64,000 nucleotides of DNA from Bradyrhizobium niftali (GCF_004571025.1 NZ_SPQT01000027.1:80596-144595), one strand, 5' to 3'; shown: positions 19,344-28,648, numbered from the stretch's first letter. The notes: a model not told the origin generated them from the sequence alone. Translations and numbers: made by a program.

Positions 19344-19574
19344 ATGACAAACAAGGAGCTGAACTTGGAGCAATGCAGCGGCGTGTTCGATCCGGAAGAG
19401 CTTTCCGTCCTGGGACGCCTTTATGATAGTGCGATCACCGCGCTACCCCCATCGATGCGAAGTCCGGAAAATCGCACAGCAATCGCCAAACTCATCCTGG
19501 AGCGTACAGCGGCTGGCGAGGCTCAACTGGCATGCCTGACGAACTTGTTGATCACCATTTCCCCTCAGGGTTGA
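19344..19574 (+). CDS. Small hypothetical protein, paralogue of the product at 25,712
   Basis: The 76-aa frame contains FDPEELSVLGRLYDSAITAL followed by RSPENRTAIAKLILERTAAG. The same pattern recurs in the C-terminal half of the gene at 25712-26089 (YYPEDLQILGRLFDQAVAAL, then RTPANQMKIAKLILSRAT). This shared 45-residue block argues that both are real. The start is uncertain: ATG at 19344 has no ribosome-binding site, whereas TTG at 19365 has AAGGAG 6 nt upstream and would give 69 aa. No known domain is recognised; the block looks alpha-helical. Confidence 0.6.
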   Translation: MTNKELNLEQCSGVFDPEELSVLGRLYDSAITALPPSMRSPENRTAIAKLILERTAAGEAQLACLTNLLITISPQG

Positions 19575-19649
19575 TCCCCCGCCATTCTGAGGATAGTCAC
19601 CAGTCTCGCGCTGGAATGGAAGACGATCCAGCTAGAGCTTTGAAATAGC

Positions 19650-19680
19650 TTGAATCACACGTGACGTCAGGTTGTAGGCT
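19650..19680 (+). promoter_or_regulatory. MerR-type promoter of nolA (19-bp spacer)
   Basis: TTGAAT at 19650-19655 and TAGGCT at 19675-19680 are separated by exactly 19 bp containing an imperfect dyad (CACACGTGACGTCAGG). The predicted start site falls at about 19687, on the first ATG of nolA, so the transcript would have almost no leader. In B. japonicum nolA is reported to be autoregulated. Confidence 0.8.
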
Positions 19681-19694
19681 TTGAAATGAACACC

Positions 19695-20408
19695 ATGAGC
19701 AAAGCTACACCACGAAGGCGTCGATGGCGCATTGGCGAACTTGCAGAGGCGACCGGAGTAACGGTACGCACGCTGCATCATTATGAACACACCGGGCTCC
19801 TGGCAGCTTCAGAGCGCACTGACGGCGGCCACCGGATGTACGACCGCGAAAGTGTGCAACGGGTTCACCAAATTCGAGCGCTACGTGAGCTTGGCTTCTC
19901 CCTTGTCGAGATCCGTAAAGCTATGGAGGGCACGACCTCACTTATCGATCTTCTACGCAAACATTTAGAACGGATAGAACTTCAAGTCGCTCGAGCAACT
20001 CTGCTGCGAGATCGCTTGCGCAACATGACCATCGACAGTGATACCCAGGTGAGTGTGGATGAGCTGCCTGCCACCCTCAATGCCATGTCGCGGGTCGAGA
20101 CGCATAATCAGACGTCCCGATGCACCTGCAAGTTAGCTGCAGATCGCGAGGAGCGGTGGCGGCGGATCCGCGACGACCTGCGTGATTGTATGGATCGAGG
20201 CGAGCATCCTTGCGGCGAGCGGGCAAAGGCTGTCGCAGTTGCAGCACGCTTGCTGATCGGCGAAATCGCTGGCGCCGATTCACGCGTTTCGATGATCCTG
20301 AAGGTACTTGCACGATTAAGCGCCCCCCGTAGTCTGGCTGGTTGGGATCCCTGCCTCATGCAATATCTCGATCTGGCCCTTGGCGGGTTGGAGGATCAGC
20401 CGTACTGA
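19695..20408 (+). CDS. nolA: NolA, MerR-family nodulation regulator
   Basis: NolA determines genotype-specific nodulation and negatively modulates nod genes in B. japonicum. It has an N-terminal MerR winged HTH (RRWRIGELAEATGVTVRTLH, then HYEHTGLLAASERT), a coiled region around residues 80-115 and a C-terminal effector-type domain. The ATG at 19695 gives 237 aa, the length of NolA1; an in-frame ATG at 19686 would add three residues. NolA is known to be made in three forms from internal starts, and in-frame methionines such as the one in HRMYDRES are present. There is no clear ribosome-binding site, which fits the near-leaderless promoter. Confidence 0.95.
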   Translation: MSKATPRRRRWRIGELAEATGVTVRTLHHYEHTGLLAASERTDGGHRMYDRESVQRVHQIRALRELGFSLVEIRKAMEGTTSLIDLLRKHLERIELQVARATLLRDRLRNMTIDSDTQVSVDELPATLNAMSRVETHNQTSRCTCKLAADREERWRRIRDDLRDCMDRGEHPCGERAKAVAVAARLLIGEIAGADSRVSMILKVLARLSAPRSLAGWDPCLMQYLDLALGGLEDQPY

Positions 20409-20558
20409 CGTCCTCCTGGCCGGCTCCGCACGGCATTGCCGATAGGCGCTCGTCGGCTCTGATGCGGGCCAACAGTTTTATGGACTAAACCGGACAGTCG
20501 TCGTGACCTCGTCAATCCGCGCTCCCTGACGCACCGTCGAGGCTCATTCAAAACGGCC

Positions 20559-20589
20559 TTGAAACGCACCTAACGTCAAATTGTAAGTT
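20559..20589 (+). promoter_or_regulatory. Candidate NolA-type promoter upstream of the amino acid binding-protein gene
   Basis: TTGAAA at 20559-20564 and TAAGTT at 20584-20589 flank a 19-bp spacer with ACGTCAAATTG, aligning base for base with the nolA element. It lies 123 nt before the ATG of the next gene. Confidence 0.6.
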
Positions 20590-20711
20590 CTACCGTGGTC
20601 GCAATCTGGCGACCAACACCAGCTTCGCTTTGACAGACAATCTCAACGTGTCGACACGTCTGATCACAGCTGCTGGCGATTACACTTCAGGTGAACATTG
20701 GGAGCTCTACA

Positions 20712-21821
20712 ATGTTAAATCGTTGTGCGCCTGCTGCGAGTGCAGCGCTTCTCTTCTGCGCCCTCGTCTCTGTTGCGCGCGGCTCCGACGTCAATATTGC
20801 CGTGGCTGGCCCAATGAGCGGAAGCAGCGCTGCGTTCGGCGCACAAATGCGCGATGGTGCAGCTGCGGCAGTCGAGGCGTTGAACGCTTCTGGCCTACTT
20901 CTCGATACCAAGGTGATATTGACTGTCGCCGACGACGCGTGCGACCCGAAGCAAGCTGTCGCAGTCGCGAATAAGCTCACAACAGAGCGGGTCCGGTTGG
21001 TCGTTGGCCATTTTTGTTCTTCTGCGTCGATTCCGGCCTCCGAGATCTACGCCGAAGCAGGCATCATTCAGGTGTCACCCGGCTCGTCAAATCCTCAGCT
21101 AACAGAACGCGGCCTTGAGAGTGTCTTTCGGATCTGCGGACGCGACGACCAACAGGGCTTCGTTGCCGCCGAGCACATTCACCGGAACTACCCTAACGAG
21201 AAGATCGCAGTGCTTGACGACAAGAGCACCGCAGGCAAGGGTATCGCCGACGTGGTTGAAGCACAGCTTCAGAGATTCGGCGAACAAGTCATTCGGCAAA
21301 GCTATGTAGCCGGTGAAAAGGATTACAGGGCGCTGGTCTCAAGAATGAAGAAGGATCGGGTGCGCGTCGCCTATATCGGCGGCTATCATACCGAAATCGG
21401 ATTGTTTGTACGCCAGGCGTCAGAAGCAAGAGCGGAACTTATGATCATGGCGAACGATCCTTTGATGACCTCTGAATTCTGGGCCATTACAGGCAGCGCC
21501 GGAAATGGCACGTTGTTTACCTTCATGCCGGACCCCGCCAGGAATGCCAATGCGGCCGGCGTGGTGGCCGAACTCAAAGCATCCAACCTATCTGCTGAAG
21601 GCTATACGCTTTACGCCTATGCAGCCGTGCAAGCATGGGCAGAGGCGGTGAAGCGGACCGGCTCTTTCAATGCTGCGCGCGTCGCCAACGCACTTCGTTC
21701 ATGGCCAATCGATACCGTGATTGGCCCAGTCCGGTTCGATGCAAAGGGAGACAATGCGGCTCCTGGTTTTCTGGTTTACCGCTGGCGAGACGGCCATGTT
21801 GAAACTGTCGAGCAGAACTGA
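20712..21821 (+). CDS. Branched-chain amino acid-type ABC transporter substrate-binding protein
   Basis: This is a periplasmic LivJ/LivK-family binding protein of 369 aa. An N-terminal signal peptide (MLNRCAPAASAALLFCALVS, cleaved after about residue 24) is followed by the family start VNIAVAGPMSGSSAAFGAQM and by VVGHFCSSASIPASEIYAE, where the substrate is gripped. The ATG at 20712 has GGGAG 7 nt upstream; an earlier start at 20691 lacks one. No permease or ATPase genes follow, so it must work with a transporter encoded elsewhere or serve as an orphan sensor. A NolA-type promoter precedes it. Confidence 0.85.
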   Translation: MLNRCAPAASAALLFCALVSVARGSDVNIAVAGPMSGSSAAFGAQMRDGAAAAVEALNASGLLLDTKVILTVADDACDPKQAVAVANKLTTERVRLVVGHFCSSASIPASEIYAEAGIIQVSPGSSNPQLTERGLESVFRICGRDDQQGFVAAEHIHRNYPNEKIAVLDDKSTAGKGIADVVEAQLQRFGEQVIRQSYVAGEKDYRALVSRMKKDRVRVAYIGGYHTEIGLFVRQASEARAELMIMANDPLMTSEFWAITGSAGNGTLFTFMPDPARNANAAGVVAELKASNLSAEGYTLYAYAAVQAWAEAVKRTGSFNAARVANALRSWPIDTVIGPVRFDAKGDNAAPGFLVYRWRDGHVETVEQN

Positions 21822-21864
21822 TTGGCATCAACGCCGTCTTCCCAAACCCAAAGTGATACGAGTT

Positions 21865-22014
21865 ATGAGACGCACTCAGGTCGTTGGAGCAGCGATACTC
21901 GCAAGCTCTCTCATACTTGCAGCCTTCGGAGCGTTTTTCGCGTTCGTTGCAGCGCTTGCAGAGCTACCCGACCTCGCCCTGACGGAGACGCTACGTCCGA
22001 TGATAGACAAATAG
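21865..22014 (+). CDS. Small single-span membrane protein (putative)
   Basis: The 49-aa frame MRRTQVVGAAILASSLILAA... has one strongly hydrophobic segment and an acidic tail. It lies 44 nt after the binding-protein gene. The ribosome-binding site is weak and no family is recognised, so it may not be translated. Confidence 0.3.
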   Translation: MRRTQVVGAAILASSLILAAFGAFFAFVAALAELPDLALTETLRPMIDK

Positions 22015-22297
22015 TAGCCGTGCCGGGCTGATCTGGCTCGCGAGGCACAGGACCTCTGAAGCGAATAACGATGCTTCTGGTCGAGCATAACTCGCCTTTG
22101 GAGGCGGTTCGCGGACGTCTATCAACAACGCGGCGACGGCATTCGCATTCTCGTCACCCGCTCACATGGTGCAAGCCCAGATCCACGCACTCAAAGAAAA
22201 ACGGTCTGACCGGTCAAATGACGAACGAGACCTCTTTGAGCGCAAAGGCACGAAGCAACCAGGACCCGCCATCTGACCGTAATCGGAGATTGATCGA

Positions 22298-23329
22298 GTG
22301 AAGAGTGGCCTTTCTTCAAGACTAAGGTGCGGCATTTTCGACCATTTGGATGACGACGGCCAAGATGCCGCACGACAATATGAAGATCGTCTCAAGCTGA
22401 TCGAGGTCTGCGACTCGCTTGGCTTCTACGCTTATCACCTGGCCGAACATCACTGCACACCTCATGGCAGAGGGCCCTCGCCGCACCTGTTCCTATCAAG
22501 TGTCGCGCAGCGCACCCGGCGATTACGGCTCGGTCCGCTCGTACTGTTGCTCAACCTTTATCATCCATTGCGCGCATTCGAAGAGATCTGCATGCTTGAC
22601 CAATTGAGCGGCGGCAGGCTCGAGGTCGGGATAGGCCGCGGCTCCCAGCCGATTGAATGGGGCTATTTCGGCATCAGTGCAGACGCCGCACCAAGTCGTT
22701 ATGCGGAAGCCAGTGAAATCTTGAATATTGCGCTGAAGGGACACACACTATCTTATCAGGGAGACTACTTCGAGTTGAGCGACGTACCCTTAGCGTTGAG
22801 GCCCCATCAACGTCCATATCCGCCCATCTGGATCGCAAGCAATCGGGCTGAGTCGGCGCAGTGGGCCGCGGCAAATGGCGCCAATCTGGCGTGCATAGGC
22901 CCCGCCTCTGTTGTCCGGAACGTTACGGACGCCTACCGTTCCCATCGACCCCACAACACAGCCGCACACGGCCGCGAGCCATTTCTCGGGCTGGCCCGCA
23001 TGGTCGTGATTGCGAAGTCTGATCAGGACGCTCATGCGGCGGCCGAAACTGCGTATCGCCGATGGCTGGAGAGCTTTAAGTTTCTTTACGAGCTTAACGC
23101 CATTCCGACACCGCCCGCCCTTCCGCTGACCTTCGATGCAGCACTTGAGAGCGAATTGTGCGTCGTTGGAACGCCGGCTTCCGCCCGACAGGTCCTTCTC
23201 CAGCAGATGGAAGTGGCGGGTGCCAACTACTTGCTTTGCCAGCTTGCATTCGGAAACCTTCCGCTGGAGATTTCCCTATACACCGCAACCGCAATCAAAG
23301 CTGAAATTCTCGATAGCTTTGGCGGATAA
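22298..23329 (+). CDS. LLM-class flavin-dependent oxidoreductase
   Basis: This is a bacterial luciferase-like monooxygenase of 343 aa. Family hallmarks are GFYAYHLAEHHCTPHG near residue 45, RTRRLRLGPLVLLLNLYHPL near 75, EEICMLDQLSGGRLEVGIGR near 97 and the sugar/FMN-site RPYPPIWIASN near 170. The enzyme likely uses FMNH2 supplied by a reductase; the substrate cannot be told. The GTG start has GGAG at 9 nt. The 280 nt upstream hold no supported gene. Confidence 0.85.
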   Translation: MKSGLSSRLRCGIFDHLDDDGQDAARQYEDRLKLIEVCDSLGFYAYHLAEHHCTPHGRGPSPHLFLSSVAQRTRRLRLGPLVLLLNLYHPLRAFEEICMLDQLSGGRLEVGIGRGSQPIEWGYFGISADAAPSRYAEASEILNIALKGHTLSYQGDYFELSDVPLALRPHQRPYPPIWIASNRAESAQWAAANGANLACIGPASVVRNVTDAYRSHRPHNTAAHGREPFLGLARMVVIAKSDQDAHAAAETAYRRWLESFKFLYELNAIPTPPALPLTFDAALESELCVVGTPASARQVLLQQMEVAGANYLLCQLAFGNLPLEISLYTATAIKAEILDSFGG

Positions 23330-23534
23330 TGTCTGCATTGGGGATCGTATGCTTGGCAAGTAGACCGACGCACTGAGGTTGTCCGAAGCTGGCTGCGATT
23401 TTGGGTGCCGTGTGCCCCGGGCGCGCAAGCTATCGTCAGCTTCAATGGCAGCGATCAAGCCGCTGGCTTTTCTGACTGCGCTACTTTCTTACTCGGACAC
23501 TTGAAACTCTGCTTTGCGAAGGGAATTCTTCGTT

Positions 23535-23864
23535 GTGAGTGCGCTTTACGCAATGAGCTTGGTCGGCATGGGCGGAACTGGCGGCGGTACCGTCTACGTC
23601 GGCAACGGCAAGATTGTCGGCGTCGGCGCTGGAAACCTTCGCTATAGCGGCACCTACATCGAGCAAGCCGGCCGGATAAAGGGGACTGTCAACCTATATG
23701 CGCCAACCGGCGGAACGCTGGTAACCGGCGCTCAAGTAACGGCAGACAGCAGATGGAGCCTGACGCTCGATTGGCCTGCCAACTTCTTAGATGGAAAGCC
23801 ACAGGCCCTCATGGTTGAGGGTCATCCGGTGCACATTATTATGGAGAAAATCGGCGATATCTGA
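23535..23864 (+). CDS. GrlR-like small protein (possible type III secretion regulator)
   Basis: The 109-aa product begins VSALYAMSLVGMGGTGGGTV, followed by VYVGNGKIVGVGAGNLRYSG and TYIEQAGRIKGTVN. Alternating beta strands with a glycine-rich start and a G-x-G-G...NGK-x-x-G pattern resemble the GrlR fold, a calycin-like beta barrel. GrlR is a negative regulator of type III secretion in enteric bacteria; related rhizobial proteins have no proven role. GTG at 23535 follows GAAGGGA at about 10 nt. The family call rests on pattern only. Confidence 0.5.
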   Translation: MSALYAMSLVGMGGTGGGTVYVGNGKIVGVGAGNLRYSGTYIEQAGRIKGTVNLYAPTGGTLVTGAQVTADSRWSLTLDWPANFLDGKPQALMVEGHPVHIIMEKIGDI

Positions 23865-24303
23865 CTGCGAGGCGCTCCTATTTGGGGGCGAGCTTTGGAT
23901 TAGGAAGTTCTTGCGAACCGCTTTATCAACTCATCCGCAACCGAACGCTCTTCGTCCGCTTCGATCTCGCGGGCCTTTTCAATGAAGGTCCGCGATTGCT
24001 CAAGGTCATCCGGCATCTGCGGGAGGCAGGAGCGGGTGTCTAGTCGCAGACGACACTCAATGGCCTTCTCTTCGGCTTATGGAGATCGAGGAGTTTTTCT
24101 GGCGCCTTCGTGACATCTAGCGTCCAATTTAGAGGTATTGGCCGGCGGTCGTTGCTGCGACCTTTCTGTCTTCTCAATCATGGCCGGTCATCAACGAAGC
24201 AGCAGGCTCCCCTAAAAAACCCATAAGCTCAGTGCACCAAGTCGGCCGGAAACAACTAACTGACCCGCTTTCGATGTAAGAGATGAGATTACGCGCGTGC
24301 GCG

Positions 24304-24350
24304 ATCCACGAACTGGATGCATCCCATCGACACTTTCGATTTTACCAATT
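24304..24350 (+). promoter_or_regulatory. Orphan nod box
   Basis: The element reads ATCCACGAACTGGATG, CATCCC, ATC, then GACACTTTCGATTTTACCAA and a final TT. Length and spacing equal the nod operon's box: the dyad ATCCA...TGGAT and the ATCGATTTTACCAAT end are both present. It points rightward, to a region with no clearly recognisable gene. Confidence 0.8.
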
Positions 24351-24417
24351 TCAGCCAAATACCCATAAGTCGATCGCCGGTTTCCGGAAAGCACATTCCA
24401 CGGATGTCGTTTGAGCA

Positions 24418-24666
24418 ATGAACCCATTTTACTTTCAGCATAGTCGCAGGGCGCTTCAAGGTTCTCGTGGCTGCATCGCCAACGACAGCCATCAATCTTT
24501 GGAATCGACGCACGAGCGGCGTAAATGCGGTCAGATCGCTAATCGCAACGTCTGGCGCGTAATCTGTCGCGCTGGCGCCTCCCCCTTTGCAATCATACTA
24601 GGGCCGTCCAAGAAGATCGACTCTCACGCACACTGCTTGGCCAAGGTAAATGCGTGCGCTGCATAG
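24418..24666 (+). CDS. Unrecognised ORF directly downstream of the orphan nod box
   Basis: An 82-aa frame starts MNPFYFQHSRRALQGSRGC 68 nt after the nod box, a plausible distance for a nod-box-driven gene. No domain is recognised, and the ribosome-binding site is poor. It is listed only because of its position; it may be a relic. Confidence 0.25.
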   Translation: MNPFYFQHSRRALQGSRGCIANDSHQSLESTHERRKCGQIANRNVWRVICRAGASPFAIILGPSKKIDSHAHCLAKVNACAA

Positions 24667-25711
24667 AATTGGGCCAGGTGAACTGCCCGCTACACCGGTG
24701 AGGGGTGGACTTTTTGCCCTGACCAGGCGGGCAGCGCCGACCATCCGACGCTGTCGCGGCCTTCAAACAAAGCAGTCCGGTCAGCTATCTGACCAAGCTA
24801 AGTGCAACCCACATATCCTCCGGCGAAGACGAGGCACTGATGTCGACCCGTGTGATGAGACCAGCCTTGCGATTTTACTACCCACCCCTGTACGTGGTGT
24901 GATCGTGGATTCTCACTCTGCTCGCGTCCTCGGTCTTTCGTCGGGGGGCGGCTTCTACACCCATCGCCTACAGACTGACGCCACCCTATCTCATTCTATG
25001 CGCCGGCCCTCTTCGACCATATCCCGGCGCGGTTATCCCTTCTCTGCAATCCTTACATCGCCACCGGAACGAGGGGTGGACGCGATCTGGCGCTCTTGTC
25101 TCTTATCGCGCCCCCCTTCCAGGAGCCAATCCGCCCCCTCGCCGGGCCAGGCATCGCCTGTCAACGAATGCAGAGAGAAACCGCAGACATGTGATGCGGA
25201 TGTTAATTCTAGGTTGCCTGGCATGAGCTGGGCCATAAACGTCTGGCATGATGATGAGACCGGTCTGGACCAGCTGACGGCGCGCCTTCAGCAACAGCTT
25301 CGTCCAGCGCCGAGCGCTCTTTGTGGCACTCTGCCTGGCAAGGCCTCCGGTTACGTCTGGATTGCTATGTCAGGCGACAAGCAATCGTGCAGCAGTTCGA
25401 GCCGCAATTCTCGACTTGCCGTCATCGCGGCGTCCCCGCCGGCTGGAGCTACTGCGACTGTCGACGCGCTGGATCGGCTCAATGGTCGAATCACATGACA
25501 GTTCACAGCGTTCTCTGGTCGATTCCGCCTTTGCGCTCTCTTCGCGGCACATGCCTGCAACCCTCTCCCTTCGGCGACCGCGCGTGCGCACCTTGGCTTG
25601 TGCAGCAGCCATTCGTTCTTTCGCCGCGTCTGCGGTCTCGCGGCCGGGAAAGCACGACACAACCCTTACTCAGCCTGCTTCCTGCATTTAACTAACCTTG
25701 GAGCAAACACC
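24667..25711. other. Stretch without a convincing gene
   Basis: Long frames exist on both strands (for example 24,650-25,498), but their translations are low in hydrophobic cores, rich in Arg, Ser and Pro, and show no family motif. I regard it as non-coding or decayed. Confidence 0.45.
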
Positions 25712-26089
25712 GTGGAACTTGACCCTTCCAATGCACGCGCAGAGGACCTCGAGGATCGCATCGACCTGCAACTCGACCTCGTGGCCGCCCTCGTACGCGA
25801 AGAAGGCAACGAGCTCGAAGCGGTCCGACTGCTAAACGCCCTGACAAACCAAATGATCATGGCGGAACTGGAGCTCGGGCAGCTCGGGGATGCCAAAACC
25901 GGGGACCCCGCCCGCGACCAGCAAACGACGCGACTCTCGCGAGACCGTGGCGTTTACTACCCAGAAGACCTTCAGATTTTGGGACGCCTTTTCGATCAGG
26001 CCGTGGCGGCATTACCCGAAGTGCTCCGAACTCCCGCTAATCAAATGAAGATCGCGAAACTAATTCTGTCACGTGCAACAGTAGACTGA
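25712..26089 (+). CDS. Conserved-looking hypothetical protein (paralogue of the 19,344 gene)
   Basis: The 125-aa product starts V-E-L-D-P-S-N-A-R-A-E-D-L-E-D and is acidic and helical. Its C-terminal half shares the block PEDLQILGRLFDQAVAALPE plus MKIAKLILSRAT with the small protein at 19,344. The GTG start has GGAG 8 nt upstream. The added N-terminal half (LVREEGNELEAVRLLNALTN) is not in the shorter paralogue. No known domain is recognised. It is the first well-formed gene downstream of the orphan nod box, 1.36 kb away. Confidence 0.7.
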   Translation: MELDPSNARAEDLEDRIDLQLDLVAALVREEGNELEAVRLLNALTNQMIMAELELGQLGDAKTGDPARDQQTTRLSRDRGVYYPEDLQILGRLFDQAVAALPEVLRTPANQMKIAKLILSRATVD

Positions 26090-26770
26090 GCTTTCATTTG
26101 GGTTTCTCTGTGGTTGATGCCGCTTTTATTGAACGTTTATCGCTGGGCTGACTGCGATGGTCGTACGCGCCAGGGATCGGCGAACCGGTGTTTATGGGCT
26201 ACCGTCCCGTAAGCGAGCCGGTTCCGCTGGCTTTTCCGAATCACAACTGTTCGCCACCACGCTCAAAAGCGGGAGCCCGCACCCAGAGCAGGAGGCCGCG
26301 AAGGGTCGAACAAAGAACGACGCCCCGCGGACACATGTCAGAAAGCAAACAAGCAGTGACCGGAAAACGCCACACGCTTCGATAAACGCGTCTTACCTAG
26401 AGACTGGGAAAGGAGGGGAACGATCCATTTTCGTCTTTACTCGTGATTGGCATGGCCCGATCTTCCGATTGCAGGAAGAAGAGCCTCAATTATCGACCGA
26501 TACCGAGCAACAAGAGCACTTCGGCAACGAAGCCGCGCAAACAGCGCGAGCTCGTTTCAGCCGCTTCAGAATTATTCGAATGCGCCTGGCAATCCGACAC
26601 GCGGGTCATCGGAACTTCAACAAACATCTGTAAATTCATTGAACATGGAGAGCAGCTCGATGTCCGAGCGTACTGCGGCTCTGATGTCTTACTAGCTGGG
26701 ACAAGCCACAGACGCTCGGTTTGCTCTTGCGAAGGTACTTCCTTGTATCAGGACGGCGTGGAGTGTTGAG

Positions 26771-26998
26771 ATGGATCAGCAGATGCAAGATGCTATCGTG
26801 AGCGTCGCATTTGATAAGGCCTGGCGCTTTGTTGAGAAGGATCCGTTGCTGGCGCATAATCGCAAGACGGTCCTCCATAGCCGGTTGTGCACTTTCCTTG
26901 AGTCTTCGATAAAGAAGGGCGAACGGAATACGTTGAATCTGGCTAACGCGGCGATACGCAGCTTGCGGGCTGAGCTGGCGCGGTCGACCGAGCAATAG
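26771..26998 (+). CDS. Small hypothetical protein
   Basis: The 75-aa product MDQQMQDAIVSVAFDKAWRF... is helical, with a mixed charge pattern typical of a folded small protein. The ATG is preceded by GGAG at 7 nt. Its family is not recognised. The 680 nt before it (26,090-26,770) hold only unsupported frames. Confidence 0.6.
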   Translation: MDQQMQDAIVSVAFDKAWRFVEKDPLLAHNRKTVLHSRLCTFLESSIKKGERNTLNLANAAIRSLRAELARSTEQ

Positions 26999-27867
26999 GC
27001 GCCTGAACCCGCACTGCCACATAAGCTTGGCTTGTTGAGGGTCTTGGGAACCTTACGCGGCGGAAAACACCGGGGCAGAGCGTGGTGGAGCTTCCCCTCC
27101 AGTCATGTTCAGCCCGTTGACGAGGAGCACATTCGCGACGACTATCGCCTATGCAGCTCTTATGGTGACCCCAGACCAGTCACCTGGAATCCAGTGCAAG
27201 TCGGCGACGAGGCGGGACAGCCGCGCTAATATTCGCTGGCGCCAGGAAGAGCCATACCGTTTCCTCTCCTGACTTTTGGCTCGGCACGAGATCCCGCAAG
27301 TTCAAGCAAGAGCCTCGTCAAGCACAGCCGCAGCGGCTCCTTGACACCCGTCGATCGAGGTCGAGGTTGAGGAACATCGTGCTAAACTTGCGATAGGTCC
27401 TGAGCCAGAGCGGTCCAAGCCTGCGATCGATCATCGCCGTATCACTCACGATTGCAAGCGGCAGCACGAGTCGTCCTGCCGGGGAAAGTGAGCCTGATCG
27501 CAAGAGACGCGTTCTGGATCAGCGGTCTTCATTTGCCGAACTCTCTAAACGAGCATGCCCGGGACGTGGTGGCGCAGCCTGGCTTTGTCGCTAGTCAGCG
27601 AAAGAGAGAGCCAAACAGCTCGTAGCACTGCGTCCCGTCACAGGCCATCATGAACGGATCGTATTCAAAGAATCATCTGCGCGAAGCGACCAGTGTCCCG
27701 GCCCCAGCATTTCGGTCGAGGCATGGAAAAGATGCGCGCTCCACAATCTGACGCGGCGTGCGATTGGGCTCATTTCTTTCGACGACATGTTGTGCGGCAG
27801 TTACAGCAATTCGCGATCTTATTGTTAAACGCACGGCGCCGGGGGGCATCGAAAGGAACGAACTCAA
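26999..27867. other. Stretch without a convincing gene
   Basis: Only short frames without motifs occur on either strand. The promoter of the porin gene must lie near the right end, but I cannot point to a clear -35/-10. Confidence 0.45.
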
Positions 27868-28593
27868 ATGAAGAATTTTCTGATTCTGACCGCAACCATC
27901 GGCGCACTCGGTGCCGCCGCTCCCTCGTTCGGCACGGACTTGGCGGGGCAACCTGTCAAGGTCAAGGCGGCACCGCTGCCGGTCGCAGCCCCGATCATCG
28001 ATTGGTCCGGCTACTATATCGGCGTCAATGGTGGCTGGGGAACGAGCCGCAACTGCTGGGATTTCAATGGTGTCAGCCCCGAGGGCTGCCATAATTCGAC
28101 TGGCGGCACCATTGGCGGCCAGATCGGCTATCGTTGGCACATCTTCAACATGGTCTACGGCATCGAAGGACAGGGCAACTGGGCCGATTTCAGCGGCTCC
28201 AATGTCAGCACCGCCTTTCCGGCAAACACCATTGGCACCACGACAGACGCATTCGGTCTACTCACGGGACATATCGGCTACGCGTTCAATGCCGTCCTAC
28301 TTTACGGAAAGGGTGGCGCTGCGGTGACCAGCAACAACTATCTCATCAATTCGGTAGCTTCTCGCACCGAGCTTGCGAACAGTAATGATGTGCGTTGGGG
28401 TGGCGTGCTGGGAGCCGGTGCGGAAGTCAGCCTCACGCCGAATTGGTCAGCTGGCGTCGAGTATAACCACTTGTTCATGCAGCGCAGCAACATTAGCTTC
28501 CCAGGGTTTCTCGGCACGGACCGCGCCCACCAGGACATCGATCTCATCACGGCGCGGCTCAATTACAAGTTTGGCTCGCCCTTTGCCAAATAA
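27868..28593 (+). CDS. Outer-membrane beta-barrel protein (Omp25/RopB-like)
   Basis: The 241-aa product has a signal peptide (MKNFLILTATIGALGAAAPS), a proline-rich linker (VKAAPLPVAAPI), then the family start WSGYYIGVNGGWGTS and alternating beta strands. It ends in DLITARLNYKFGSPFAK, close to the usual aromatic-containing last strand. Such porin-like proteins are abundant in the outer membrane of Rhizobiales. A strong hairpin terminator follows 27 nt after the stop, so it is monocistronic. Confidence 0.88.
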   Translation: MKNFLILTATIGALGAAAPSFGTDLAGQPVKVKAAPLPVAAPIIDWSGYYIGVNGGWGTSRNCWDFNGVSPEGCHNSTGGTIGGQIGYRWHIFNMVYGIEGQGNWADFSGSNVSTAFPANTIGTTTDAFGLLTGHIGYAFNAVLLYGKGGAAVTSNNYLINSVASRTELANSNDVRWGGVLGAGAEVSLTPNWSAGVEYNHLFMQRSNISFPGFLGTDRAHQDIDLITARLNYKFGSPFAK

Positions 28594-28619
28594 AGACCTC
28601 CACGCGGTCGCGTGAATCG

Positions 28620-28648
28620 GAACTCCGACCCCCGGGTCGGGGTTCTTT
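28620..28648 (+). terminator. Rho-independent terminator after the porin gene
   Basis: GAACTCCGACCC pairs with GGGTCGGGGTTC (one G-T pair), followed by TTT. The stem of about 12 bp with a very short loop lies 27 nt past the stop codon. Confidence 0.8.

Noticed and set aside
24650..25498. A 282-codon plus-strand open frame downstream of the orphan nod box
   Set aside because: The translation is Arg/Ser/Pro-rich, lacks any motif or ribosome-binding site, and competing long frames occur on the other strand.
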